The notes under the pieces were generated by a model. It was given only the letters and a program-made list of their open reading frames with translations. It was not told the origin of the DNA and searched no databases. Of a stretch of DNA of 37,862 nucleotides, positions 24,001-30,679 are shown in pieces (position 1 is the stretch's first letter; every line of letters starts with the position of its first letter). The position numbers and the translations under genes are program-made. The DNA is from Azolla pinnata (lineage: Eukaryota; Streptophyta; Polypodiopsida; Salviniales; Salviniaceae): the NCBI GenBank assembly GCA_037176905.1, contig JBBBWG010000404.1:1-37862 (forward strand), in the 5' to 3' direction.

Positions 24001-27000
24001 TGTTGGCATCAAATCTGGAGCATATCGGTGGCAAACTGTATATAAACCAGATGAAGCATTCAAACCATACAGAAGGAGCACAATAACAGCTAGCTTTCCT
24101 TGGCTTATTGAATACTTTCCACGACTGGAGGATATCGGGTGCTATGATTGGGACTTATTGACAGCCAAGCTAGAATATCACCCCTAATGGAGGAAAATCT
24201 GCAATTTAACTTTCATTTCAGAATTTATCAGAGTTGGGTGAAAAGGATAATCAGACCTCAGATACTCCTGATTTAAAGGAAAAGAGAGATGTGAGAGGGA
24301 GCAACTATTGTAGGGATAGTGTTCTGAAACAGGACTGGACAGAGAGGAGAGGCTGATTTGGTGTGTACCTAATCGCATAAGTTGGTACACAAGAAAATAT
24401 TACCATATCAGCTAACCTTGAAAAAGGTGTTTACATTACTATAAGAGGTGTCCTGCTCAAGTGAGCAATGTGTTCACATGTATGAATAATAACCTAATTT
24501 GTAAACTACGGGCCTTTACACCTAACAACCTCCCACTTAAAGCTCTGAATTGAACATTCAAGTAACTCCCTCTACCTACATGCAGTGGTCATATTGAGCT
24601 TTGCCAAGACTTTTAGTGAGAACATCTATAGGGTTATCTTCTGTTTTGATCATGATCAGTGTGACTTGAGCACAAGGTCTTGACCATTGTCCAAAGACAA
24701 GTGTATGGTGCCAATACCATCAAGATTGCTAACATTATTGTTACCGAGGTAAACTTTGCCACATCAAATGCATTAAAGCACTCCAAACATGGAGTCACAT
24801 GAAAAGAAGCCCCAGAGTCTACTATCCATGTTTATGTCAACCTATCATTGATTGACAAAGCATTAATAGCATCTGTTTTGGGGATTTGCATGTCTTGAAC
24901 ATGAACTACAAAAGTATCACTTGTAAGACAAAGTATATCACCATCTCCATCAGATAAGTGTTCAATTTATACCATTTGAAGCCATCTTAACTTCCTCTCT
25001 TGCATCAAACTTATCTTTATTTTTCTTCTCCCTGACATTCTTCTTCCTTTCTAGTTCCATTTTAAAATATATACAATCAGGTTGCTTATGGCCTTTGCGG
25101 CCACACTGGTAGTATGTGATATCTTGTTGCGTTCCTTTCTACTCGTACTTCTATTACTTTCTCCTACATTTGGATTCCGATTATCTTGTCTCCCTTTGTT
25201 ATTGTATGCTAAACCATTCTCTGGTAGATTTTCTGTTGATTTCTTAATTGAGATTAGAACCTCGCACATTGTTGAAGGTCAAATTGGGACTAATTGATAG
25301 TGAAACAACTAATTATACCAAGAATCAGATAACATCATAAGTTAGAAGATGGCTTTGAGCTTGTCATTGAAAGCTGGTAATCCTGAATCTTGAAGTTTGG
25401 AGAGAGTACCTGTGACTAACAATAGATGCTCTGTTGTGCCTTTTGACTCATCGAACTTCATACTAACAAGTTTTATTATCAAATGTACTACTTGATTCAC
25501 AAGAGTAGGATTGTCGTAAGTGGTCATAAGTTTCTCCCACTTGATGCGGAGTAGTCGAGCTTATTATATCTAGAAGGATCTCATCTGAAACGACCATTTA
25601 AATATATGTAATGTCTTTCTTATTCAAAGTGTTCCATGCATCATCATCCGTGCTGTCTGGTTTCTTTTCCACAAGAGCACCTTCACAATCTCTTAGAAAC
25701 AATATGCCCTGCATACACTCTTTGCACAATTCAAAACCTTTTCCCTCATATATCTTAATCTCAAAGAGGATTTTCACTTAAGTTGAACGGAGGCCATTGC
25801 TCCCAAAACATATGACAGATTTCTTCCAAAATTGTGTAGAATAGTGATAGGAAAGGAAGCTGAGAGTTTTCTTCTGATTCTGAATCTGAAAAAGCTCAGC
25901 AGCAAAGTAGAGGAAAGAAACTTGGCGCTGATACCAGTTTAAAGGAAAAGAGAGATGTGACAGAGAGCATCTATTGTAGGGATGATCAGAAAAAAGGACT
26001 GGAGAGAGGAGAGGAAAGACTGATTTGGTGTGTACCTAACCACTTGAACAGGTGCACAAGGAAATGTTATTTTATTAGCTTGAAGTCCCAGACAGAGCAG
26101 ATCAGGACACTCAGTATTTGAACTGTGCCTTTTACCTCCTGCAATTCCAGCATGCTGATTGTGTTGAGAGATCTTTGGCATTTATTTGGTGTAGATGAGA
26201 AGTACTACTCCGTGCCAAGCTGGATTTAAACCAGATTAAGCATTCAAACCATGCAGGATACTTTCCTCTACTGGAGGATATCCTCTACTCCGATTGGGAC
26301 TTATTGACAGCCAAAAGAGAATATCACCTCCACTGGAGGGAAATGTGCAATTTGGTTTTCATTTGAGAATTTATCAGAGTTGGTTGAAAAGTATAATTAG
26401 ACCTCAGTTGCTCCTAATGACGAGCTTGGATGGGACGAATTCTGTTTACGGTTATACTTACAGCTCATAGTGGCCATTAGGAAATAGAAAAATAGTGGAT
26501 GAGAAACTGCCCTGGGCAGAAGATAGCACCTTAATGATTCCAGGATTGGTGAATTTGGTATGCCATTTAGAACCCCTGAAGAAACTCAGGGTGGAATCTG
26601 CATTCTGTGAGACCAAGATGGAGGCATTACATGGTGGATTAGGAAATTCTTAGTTCCCACTACTAATCTGTCGTTTTAGATATTATAATTATGGGTTATC
26701 GGCTTGAGATAAGAAGATTTTAGAGAGGATAATAGAATGAAGGTTAAGGATTAAGAAGCATTCAAACTAATGATCTTGGGTTTGCAAGATAACAGTAGAA
26801 CAAAGATAGAACCAACCCCGTCTTGCTCCATAACGCACGTAAAGCTCACCAAATGTCATGGATAAATGTGTCAAATCTGTGCGTGCATGTGGAATGCCAG
26901 GGGTTTCTAGACTAGGAGATGAGTATGAGGGTGATGAATGGGGATGGCAAAAGAGAGCATATTCAAAAGGAAGCAATTAGTTTTGAACCAAAGGCGTTCT

Positions 27001-29612
27001 GCCACCAAGTAAGATAGCAAACCAACTATATTAGATAAAGACAATTATAAATTTGATGAGTAATACGTCTTTTATCAGAAAGGGATGATCCATTAAGATC
27101 TCCGCTAGCCTAATTTATATAGGCTTGTGCATGTGGTCGATGACATGTATGTGCCTTAAAAACCACGGTTCATATATACAGCCGTGCTCATATCAAGTCC
27201 TTGATCCCTAAGAAGGTTTGAGCAGACTTCATATGACCATCTTAATATGTGTATCTCTAGGCATGCATATTTATCACTTCTAACTTAAGTTTCTTCTTTA
27301 TTATCAGTCTTTAAAAGCTTTACTATTATTTACTAATGCTGACTCTCTTTTTCTTGGGGGTGACAGCCTCAGTTGCGCTAGAAGAGTTTGGTCATAAAGA
27401 AGAACTTGGATCTTTGTTTATCAGCACATTTCGTGCATTTACAGAAGCGGATACCATATCCACTATGAACTCATCATATGCATGTGATCAAGAGCCTGAT
27501 GTTGTTGAAGCATATGTTAATTTCACATCTACATTCTTGCGTTGCTGTCCAAAGGTGAAATACATTCTTTAGGTCTTGTGTTAAATTCGAACTTGTAATA
27601 AAACTTGAAATGTTTTAACAGGATGTAATAATTGCTGCTGGGCCACTCATAGAGGCATCATTCAAGAAATCCACCATATGGTGTACTGCCATGCACCGTG
27701 GAGCGGCTCTTGCAGCAATGTCATACATGTTCCGTAAGTCTGGTGGATCCTTTGTAAGAGCATTGATTATTCAAATTACCTATGATTTGTTTTTGTGTTT
27801 TTCTCCCCTGATCTCTCAAGAATGACCTGTTATGTTTATGTGAACAAAACTAGACTCCCAATTTTAATCAATAAGCAATAGTGAACCTGACGTAAATGGA
27901 ATTAGCCCAAGTCTACCATAAGTTTGATATCACTTGGGGTTGCAGAGTTTGTTCTTGCTGTGAATTTACATTGAATCTTGGTGCTCAATTGTACATCTTT
28001 GACATGTGCCCCAACTCTGAAGTATGTAAGCTGATTGAATGGCAGATAAAGTTAATGCTGATTAGTTTATGCAGAAATACTGTTGGTGGTTTAAAGAATT
28101 ATGGTGGCACATAAAGTATAAATCTGTTTTATTAGTCAGCAATAACTGTAAGCGTTGATCCTTCACAGGTTTTCTTGAAGCTGGGGTACTGTCTATTGTG
28201 GAGTCTGGAACGCACATCAATGAATCCTCACTTGCAGCAACATGCATGAAGATTTGCTCAGACTATGGTGAAAGTATTGTCTCTGGTGTATTATACGCTT
28301 TACTTGGAGTTTCTGCAATGACAAGAGTATGTGGTTGCTAACATGACTGAATTATTTATAATAACCCAGATAATTTGAAAATGTGATGGCAGTTGCTCAA
28401 CTTTAATATTTCTCCGTACCATTCTTACAAAACTTAGCATAGAGTTTTAAATTAATGTGAATATTACTATGCTGAGGGATATGTTGTGTTTGGGTTGCTC
28501 AAGTCATAATAATTGTGTTCATAATATATGTGCCTTACTTACAGGAAGAGTTCAAATTAATGCATGTGATACTACACCCAGGGTTCATATCACTGTTGAT
28601 ATATCTTATACTAGTTCTCAAAGAAGAGCACTGGATTGGTGACACTTTCACTAAAACATGTACCCCAGGCACATCACTATGAATTAATACAACAGTTTAT
28701 GAAGAAACATTATGCTCTGTCTTGGCAGGTGCATAAAGCAGCGAGTCTTCTCCAGCAATATGCAGTGGTTTGTAAATTGAGTGATGCCACGACTTGGAAA
28801 CCTAAGCTTGGATGGAATGCACTACAAATATGTCTCGTAAATGCGGTATGGCTTTGTGTTTGGTACTTGTTTAGCGGGTTATGTTATGGAACCATAAGGC
28901 ATTTCTTCTTGTTGTGGGTTCTTTTTGGCTCATGTGTGCATTCGCTAGACTTGCCTCAACGACTGATACCCTCTAATTGTACATGATCTTTGGGTTCTTC
29001 TTGTTGTGGGTTCTTTTCGACCCATGTGTGCATTTGCTAGACTTGTCTCAAAGAATGATATCCTCTAATTGTACTTGATCTTTGGGTTCTTATTGTTGTG
29101 GGTTCCTTTCGACCCATATGTGCATTTGCTAGACTTGCCTCAAAGACTGATATCCTCTAATTATACTTGATCTTTGGGTTCTTATTGTTGTGGGTTCCTT
29201 TCGACCCATGTGTGCATTTGCTAGACTTGTCTCAAAGACTGATATCCACTAATTGTACTTGATCTTTCGGTGTTTTGTAGTCCTGTGTAACCTGATCTAA
29301 TTCTTCTAATCTTTGCTTTGGACAACGTGAAATTCTACTAAAATTCTACTAATTTGTGGTTCTTTTTTGTCTTAGGTGCAAGCCCTCCCTGTAGAATATC
29401 TGAAGCATGGGGAAGCTGAACAATTGATTTCCTCTTGGTTGCAAGCATTAGAGGTTGCATCTTCTGACTATTGTAACAATAAGCTCTGTGGTTTGGACAA
29501 ACACAGCTCTGCTGGTGACATGCAAGGTGATGGAAGTCGTTCCTTGAAGCGCCTTGTTCGTGAGTTTGCAGATGTACATAGGCTCACAGGATCGAGTTTC
29601 GGCTCCATGTAA
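5808..29612 (+). CDS. Importin-13/transportin-3-like karyopherin-beta, 24 coding exons
   Basis: Nuclear transport receptor of the importin-beta superfamily (HEAT/ARM solenoid), expected to carry cargo through nuclear pores under Ran-GTP control. Coding join: 5808-6011, 11506-11604, 11708-11932, 12495-12611, 12692-12775, 12847-12906, 15033-15161, 15803-15864, 15964-16020, 17965-18082, 18544-18660, 20170-20250, 21326-21439, 22300-22379, 22458-22593, 22668-22817, 23067-23152, 23306-23493, 23587-23679, 27367-27554, 27622-27733, 28169-28326, 28729-28845, 29376-29612. The sum is 3012 nt (1003 aa plus stop); phases agree at every junction and all introns are GT-AG. The protein resembles, from memory, Arabidopsis At1g12930 along its whole length (about 1000 aa), e.g. 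N-terminal [14 protein letters not shown], then [41 protein letters not shown] and C-terminal [14 protein letters not shown]. The exact orthology (importin-13 versus transportin-3/MOS14 subgroup) and the cargo are inference. Introns 1 and 19 host retroelements, but no exon is damaged, so the gene looks functional. Confidence 0.93.
6236..6498 (-). repeat. 3' LTR of the intron 1 copia element
   Basis: On the minus strand it begins TGTTGGGTGTAAAGGCCTG (6498 leftward) and runs about 260 bp to a purine/pyrimidine boundary near 6236. It aligns with 24272-24527 in intron 19 along its length (GGTGTAAAGGCC, TTGGTACACAAGAA on plus, CTGATTTGGTGT on plus). The degenerate PPT follows at 6499-6512 on plus. 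Confidence 0.75.
6540..7480 (-). pseudogene. Copia RNase H and end of RT (dead)
   Basis: RT palm end [10 protein letters not shown] at about 7405-7455 stands where functional copia has YVDD, so the catalytic aspartate pair is degraded. Then [20 protein letters not shown] (7090-7160 region), RNase H pieces [20 protein letters not shown] and [14 protein letters not shown], then HIDVRHHFI and [14 protein letters not shown]-like residues in shifted frames down to about 6545. Several frameshifts and stops. Confidence 0.88.
7487..7725 (-). pseudogene. Copia RT fingers/palm fragment
   Basis: Encodes [10 protein letters not shown] then [18 protein letters not shown] and [20 protein letters not shown]. 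Between QM and YGD the usual DVKTAFL is missing, a 21-bp deletion that removes the first catalytic Asp. Confidence 0.85.
7725..8095. other. Unidentified insertion splitting the copia RT
   Basis: About 370 bp, more GC-rich than its surroundings, between copia residues AMLNLEL (left) and the FSPVVK side (right). It contains a (GA)n run near 7960 and no frame I recognise. It may be a solo LTR or non-autonomous element; termini are not clear. Confidence 0.45.
8048..8446 (-). pseudogene. Copia RT N-terminal fragment
   Basis: Encodes [29 protein letters not shown] and [20 protein letters not shown], then FSPVVK. This is the classic start of the copia RT domain. A short direct repeat (AGATCTCTTGGCTTCCT at about 8115 and 8146 on plus) lies in it. 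Confidence 0.85.
8690..9300 (-). pseudogene. Copia integrase core, decayed
   Basis: Minus-strand pieces in shifted frames: [10 protein letters not shown] (first Asp kept), LITVNGGEF where LRSDNGGEF is usual (second catalytic Asp lost), then [20 protein letters not shown] (Glu kept) and [19 protein letters not shown]. Multiple stops. Confidence 0.82.
9676..10020 (-). pseudogene. Copia gag end / protease-to-pre-integrase region
   Basis: Contains [36 protein letters not shown] and SYIPGIT, plus the upstream [19 protein letters not shown]. These match the tracts at 24690-24900 in intron 19, which proves a shared family. Confidence 0.8.
10100..10392 (+). repeat. 158-bp diverged tandem duplication
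   Basis: Copy 1 starts at 10100 and copy 2 at 10258 (both ACAATAGAAATGGATGGAA). They share GGGATGAGCA-CTTGTAGA, AAAATGATAAAAGAGATAG and AGCAAGGTTTTTGAAGGTT. Copy 2 is slightly shorter. It sits between the copia remnant and the antisense solo LTR. Confidence 0.85.
10430..11160 (-). mobile_element. Solo LTR of the gypsy family, antisense in intron 1
   Basis: Its reverse complement aligns with 2540-3260: tRNA-like block, T-rich tract, CGACCCACTCCACA, TATA box (TATATAAGG, minus strand of 10961-10968), then a leader with repeated AAACCCTAA motifs and a shared TAGAGTTGTA-AAC tail. No pol sequence of this family is attached. Exact ends are not resolved. Confidence 0.7.
11278..11421 (+). repeat. 72-bp tandem duplication upstream of exon 2
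   Basis: Copies 11278-11349 and 11350-11421 are identical apart from the last base. Each contains GTATAGTATATGTACACTTG and AAAGTTGTACAAGTTACACT. The array ends about 85 bp before the exon 2 acceptor, so it could overlap the branch-point region only indirectly. Confidence 0.93.
11506..11604 (+). CDS. Importin-like gene, coding exon 2 (aa 69-101)
   Basis: 33 codons starting [14 protein letters not shown] and ending FSCGPPQ, phase 0 at both ends. The acceptor is ATGAACAG and the donor CAG|GTTGGT. It follows the 5494-bp intron 1. Confidence 0.9.
11708..11932 (+). CDS. Importin-like gene, coding exon 3 (aa 102-176)
   Basis: 75 codons including [17 protein letters not shown] and [14 protein letters not shown], typical of the second to fourth HEAT repeats of this family. 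It ends [14 protein letters not shown]. Confidence 0.92.
12495..12611 (+). CDS. Importin-like gene, coding exon 4 (aa 177-215)
   Basis: 39 codons, [16 protein letters not shown] to VLRSMLSW. An acceptor at 12449 is also in frame and would add 15 residues; the 12495 start is preferred because FTQE followed by ILSHT fits the family spacing. Confidence 0.86.
12692..12775 (+). CDS. Importin-like gene, coding exon 5 (aa 216-243)
   Basis: 28 codons, [20 protein letters not shown] onward to YESLK, phase 0 at both ends, bounded by short introns of 80 and 71 bp. Confidence 0.92.
12847..12906 (+). CDS. Importin-like gene, coding exon 6 (aa 244-263)
   Basis: 20 codons reading [16 protein letters not shown] after a CTTCAG acceptor; the donor is GAG|GTAGCC. 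This is the conserved helix before the 2.1-kb intron 6. Confidence 0.92.
12907..15032 (+). other. Intron 6 (2126 bp) with an old internal duplication
   Basis: No coding sequence. Segments near 13550-13660 and 13815-13925 are related: TTATAAAGCTTTTATTTTAG versus TTGTAAAGCCTTCATTTTAG, then TTCTTCTAGGTGTGGTTA versus CTCTTCTAGGTGTGGTTA. The rest is unremarkable AT-rich DNA. Confidence 0.65.
15033..15161 (+). CDS. Importin-like gene, coding exon 7 (aa 264-306)
   Basis: 43 codons, [18 protein letters not shown] to YLLSEIGQV, phase 0. The acceptor is TGGTTTCAG and the donor GTG|GTAAGC. Confidence 0.92.
15803..15864 (+). CDS. Importin-like gene, coding exon 8 (aa 307-326 and part of 327)
   Basis: Encodes [20 protein letters not shown] and ends in phase 2 (AG|GTTATA), so Ser-327 is split across intron 8. 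Confidence 0.9.
15964..16020 (+). CDS. Importin-like gene, coding exon 9 (rest of aa 327 to part of 346)
   Basis: 57 nt giving [18 protein letters not shown], with Trp-346 split over the donor (TG|GTATGC). DWEI..ST...FW is strongly conserved in plant homologues. Confidence 0.92.
16021..17964 (+). other. Intron 9 (1944 bp)
   Basis: AT-rich, no coding sequence recognised. 17529-17613 (GGGGGATAGAATGGCAATATG and CCACCAAAATGG, then TTTCCTCCACTGAG) is related to 21041-21110 in intron 12, a small dispersed repeat. Confidence 0.6.
17965..18082 (+). CDS. Importin-like gene, coding exon 10 (aa 346-385)
   Basis: 118 nt completing Trp-346 and continuing [17 protein letters not shown] to [10 protein letters not shown]. 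The acceptor is CAACAG and the donor GAG|GTAAAC. Confidence 0.9.
18544..18660 (+). CDS. Importin-like gene, coding exon 11 (aa 386-424)
   Basis: 39 codons, [20 protein letters not shown] to [10 protein letters not shown]. 'LPDGL..FR..L.ELL..IC' is the family's mid-protein signature. Confidence 0.92.
18661..20169 (+). other. Intron 11 (1509 bp) with nested tandem repeats
   Basis: Units beginning GAGCTGTA at 19417, 19481 and 19547 share AAGTTTCATAAAGAT.TGGAG (64-66 bp period, the third copy partial). A flanking pair near 19230 and 19562 shares CAACTAGCTGG and AAAA-ATATGATTTTA. No coding sequence. Confidence 0.7.
20170..20250 (+). CDS. Importin-like gene, coding exon 12 (aa 425-451)
   Basis: 27 codons, [20 protein letters not shown] onward to FILNT. 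The acceptor ATTATGAAG has a weak pyrimidine tract, but the better-looking TGCAG acceptors at 20125 and 20129 are out of phase or run into stops. The joined FVTK-VLSGSW fits the family. Confidence 0.83.
20251..22299 (+). other. Introns 12 and 13 around exon 13, non-coding
   Basis: Intron 12 holds a duplicated stretch (about 20781-20860 and 20940-21018: ATGTGCCT.TA, TCATTTC, TCTTACTT-AGT) and the dispersed repeat at 21041-21110. I see nothing identifiable in intron 13 (21440-22299). Confidence 0.55.
21326..21439 (+). CDS. Importin-like gene, coding exon 13 (aa 452-489)
   Basis: 38 codons, [18 protein letters not shown] to PTLIPL. The donor CTG|GTTAGA is non-ideal but is the one that keeps phase with exon 14. 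Confidence 0.86.
22300..22379 (+). CDS. Importin-like gene, coding exon 14 (aa 490-515 and part of 516)
   Basis: 80 nt, [20 protein letters not shown] then TAIPPL, ending phase 2 before a consensus GTAAGT donor; Leu-516 is split. Confidence 0.92.
22458..22593 (+). CDS. Importin-like gene, coding exon 15 (aa 516-561)
   Basis: 136 nt after a TTTTTTCAG acceptor: [10 protein letters not shown], then [12 protein letters not shown] and GLLWIGE. Confidence 0.92.
22668..22817 (+). CDS. Importin-like gene, coding exon 16 (aa 562-611)
   Basis: 50 codons, with the acidic loop [17 protein letters not shown] and the C-terminal [11 protein letters not shown]. Clean ATTCCAG acceptor and GTAAGT donor. Confidence 0.93.
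23067..23152 (+). CDS. Importin-like gene, coding exon 17 (aa 612-639 and part of 640)
   Basis: 86 nt, [14 protein letters not shown] to EGAVRALT, with Arg-640 split (AG|GTATAT). Confidence 0.9.
23306..23493 (+). CDS. Importin-like gene, coding exon 18 (aa 640-702 and part of 703)
   Basis: 188 nt, [15 protein letters not shown], then [13 protein letters not shown] and [13 protein letters not shown]. The donor TCAG|GTTCAA is weak but restores Gly-703 with exon 19. Confidence 0.9.
23587..23679 (+). CDS. Importin-like gene, coding exon 19 (aa 703-732 and part of 734)
   Basis: 93 nt, [18 protein letters not shown] to NECFIRT. It ends phase 1 (ACAG|GTACAC), upstream of the 3.7-kb intron 19. Confidence 0.9.
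23930..24271 (+). repeat. About 340-bp direct duplication, copy 1 (left of copia)
   Basis: Shares with copy 2 CTGATTGTGTTGAGAGAT, CCAGAT-AAGCATTCAAACCAT, GATTGGGACTTATTGACAGCC and AATTTATCAGAGTTGG. It ends where the copia 3' LTR begins. Confidence 0.85.
24272..24527 (-). repeat. 3' LTR of the intron 19 copia (256 bp)
   Basis: Minus strand starts TGTTAGGTGTAAAGGCCCG and ends TCTCTTTTCCTTTAAA. It matches 6236-6498 throughout and 25938-26080 at its 3' part. Confidence 0.82.
24528..24541 (-). other. Copia polypurine tract
   Basis: Minus strand TTTAAGTGGGAGGT lies directly before the TGTTAGG LTR start, the standard PPT position. Confidence 0.65.
25010..25850 (-). pseudogene. Copia gag remnant
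   Basis: Contains [20 protein letters not shown] and [20 protein letters not shown], the copia gag core (UBN2-type). A zinc knuckle remnant, [14 protein letters not shown], lies near 25075-25120; its first Cys is Tyr, so the CCHC is broken. Stops and frameshifts separate the parts. Confidence 0.82.
25923..25936 (-). other. Copia primer-binding site (initiator tRNA-Met type)
   Basis: Minus strand TGGTATCAGCGCCA is one base from TGGTATCAGAGCC, the complement of the plant initiator tRNA-Met 3' end, and sits next to the LTR end TTTAAA. It fixes the 5' end and orientation of the element. Confidence 0.82.
25938..26080 (-). repeat. Truncated 5' LTR of the intron 19 copia
   Basis: Matches the 3' LTR from TTAAAGGAAAAGAGAGATGTGA to TATTAGCT on plus, then stops at 26080. 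The promoter-proximal 110 bp or so are missing, so the pair cannot be dated over full length. Confidence 0.78.
26081..26425 (+). repeat. About 340-bp direct duplication, copy 2 (right of copia)
   Basis: Diverged copy of 23930-24271 with small indels; it begins directly after the truncated copia 5' LTR. Similarity fades after CTCCTAATGA near 26420. Confidence 0.85.
27150..27250 (+). pseudogene. Copia integrase fragment in sense orientation
   Basis: Reverse-complement match to about 8837-8945 of the intron 1 element, including TTAAAAACCACGGTTCATAT. Plus-strand frame reads [20 protein letters not shown], as in [14 protein letters not shown] of the other copy. Orientation is opposite to both copia elements. 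Confidence 0.7.
27367..27554 (+). CDS. Importin-like gene, coding exon 20 (aa 734-796)
   Basis: 188 nt, [20 protein letters not shown], then [18 protein letters not shown]. This is among the best conserved parts of the family, and the splice over intron 19 restores an Ala codon. Confidence 0.93.
27622..27733 (+). CDS. Importin-like gene, coding exon 21 (aa 797-833 and part of 834)
   Basis: 112 nt, [16 protein letters not shown], then [18 protein letters not shown]; consensus GTAAGT donor in phase 1. Confidence 0.93.
28169..28326 (+). CDS. Importin-like gene, coding exon 22 (aa 834-886)
   Basis: 158 nt, [12 protein letters not shown] to [13 protein letters not shown]; acceptor TTCACAG, donor AGA|GTATGT. 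Confidence 0.93.
28729..28845 (+). CDS. Importin-like gene, coding exon 23 (aa 887-925)
   Basis: 39 codons, [20 protein letters not shown], then [14 protein letters not shown]. Confidence 0.93.
28846..29375 (+). other. Intron 23 (530 bp), mostly a minisatellite
   Basis: Apart from the four 92-bp units at 28911-29278 it holds short flanks, a small AAATTCTACT duplication at about 29330-29350, and a good TTTTTTGTCTTAG acceptor. Confidence 0.85.
28911..29278 (+). repeat. Four tandem copies of a 92-bp unit
   Basis: Units begin GTTGTGGGTTC at 28911, 29003, 29095 and 29187, an exact 92-bp period. Each contains CCCATGTGTGCATTTGCTAG, ACTGATATCCTCTAATTGTA and TTGATCTTTGGG with few substitutions; the first unit is the most diverged. 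Confidence 0.95.
29376..29612 (+). CDS. Importin-like gene, coding exon 24 with stop (aa 926-1003)
   Basis: 78 codons plus TAA at 29610. [20 protein letters not shown], then [14 protein letters not shown], is the diagnostic C-terminus of plant homologues. Confidence 0.94.
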   Translation: MQALPVEYLKHGEAEQLISSWLQALEVASSDYCNNKLCGLDKHSSAGDMQGDGSRSLKRLVREFADVHRLTGSSFGSM

Positions 29613-30340
29613 TTAATTGACAACCATATATTTTTGACGATTGATGAACCTAAGGTCAAATCAGATCCGCAGAATCTTATCTTGTAACGGCATTTGTAAA
29701 TACATGTCAAAGAGAACAAATTGGATTTGTTCGTCAAAGAGAACAAACTTGTACAATGGATTCACTAGTTCCAAGAACCTAAAATTATTTGTGCAATTGT
29801 TTTGCATTTGATTTATGGTGGCATTTTAGTGCTTCACTTTGAGAGATGTGAGGATGATACTTCACTTTCAGTATCATTTATTTAGATTGATGCTGATTCC
29901 ACCGATTGGATCATAACGAATTTTCTTTCTTTGGTAGTAGGTATTGGCTCATTGAATAGATGACCGGCTTCAAGTGTTCCCAGGACATCATTGGTCCATC
30001 AGATTGCTCTGGAAAAACTGAATAAAACAGGGGACTTCACTAAATCACAATCTGATATTAAATTATGTGGGAAACTCTATTTGCCTGCAACACAATTGGC
30101 ATTGTAGAGAGAACGGTTTTGCGTTTTAGGAGGCCCCTGGCATGTAATCTTTATACTTGACTGTATATAGAGAGATCGTGAATGTATTAAATGTGAGATG
30201 TTGAAGACTTATCTCAATGCTGAATTTCCATGGAATGTATTTCTTGGGTTTTTTTGGCATGAATGTATCGAACATACTACAAGTATTCTTGACTCCGACA
30301 TTTAATCCCTCACCAAGTTTCATTAGTATATATCATCTAT
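29613..30340 (+). other. 3' UTR and downstream flank of the importin-like gene
   Basis: No coding sequence seen. It contains two copies of GTCAAAGAGAACAAA (about 29707 and 29736). The only clear AATAAA-type signal I see is near 30022, and plant genes often lack one, so the cleavage site is undetermined. Confidence 0.5.
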
Positions 30341-30346
30341 GACAAT

Positions 30347-30370
30347 ATAGATAGATAGATAGATAGATAG
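30347..30370 (+). repeat. (ATAG)6 microsatellite
   Basis: Six perfect ATAG units, a likely polymorphic simple repeat, at the start of the downstream repeat zone. Confidence 0.95.
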
Positions 30371-30679
30371 ATATTCACGCCTACATACAAAACAATGTAC
30401 AAAATGCAGAATACATACATACAAATATACCGAATATGTAGAATACATATCTACAATGGATCGCCGATAACGGTTGTGGGAGCGCTCTCTGGTTCACTAC
30501 TCACGATTCGTTGTTTCTACATGAGTTTCAATCCGTGTCACACTTCCCCTCTTTGTCGGTGCAATGTATCACTTCATGCGAACGACATGGGCCGAGGTGG
30601 TAGCCTTGTGTCAAAGTGAAGCTACTAAGAACAATCAAAGATGTAAATATACGATTTGAGCCATCCAATAACTAGAGAA

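Larger units (their letters stand above)
24272..26080 (-). mobile_element. Internally deleted Ty1/copia element in intron 19
   Basis: Minus-strand order: truncated 5' LTR (25938-26080), PBS (25923-25936), gag with zinc knuckle (about 25850-25010), gag-protease region (about 24900-24675), a junction near 24668 straight into the RNase H C-terminal end (24541-24667), PPT, and 3' LTR (24272-24527). Integrase and RT are gone. It is the same family as the intron 1 element. Confidence 0.88.
23680..27366 (+). other. Intron 19 (3687 bp)
   Basis: Contains an internally deleted antisense copia (24272-26080) framed by a direct duplication of about 340 bp, and a small sense copia integrase fragment at about 27150-27250. 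26420-27100 shows nothing I recognise. Donor ACAG|GTACAC, acceptor TGACAG. Confidence 0.85.

Noticed and set aside
28911-29278. 92-bp repeats as a CRISPR array
   Set aside because: Contiguous head-to-tail units with no unique spacers, in a plant intron.
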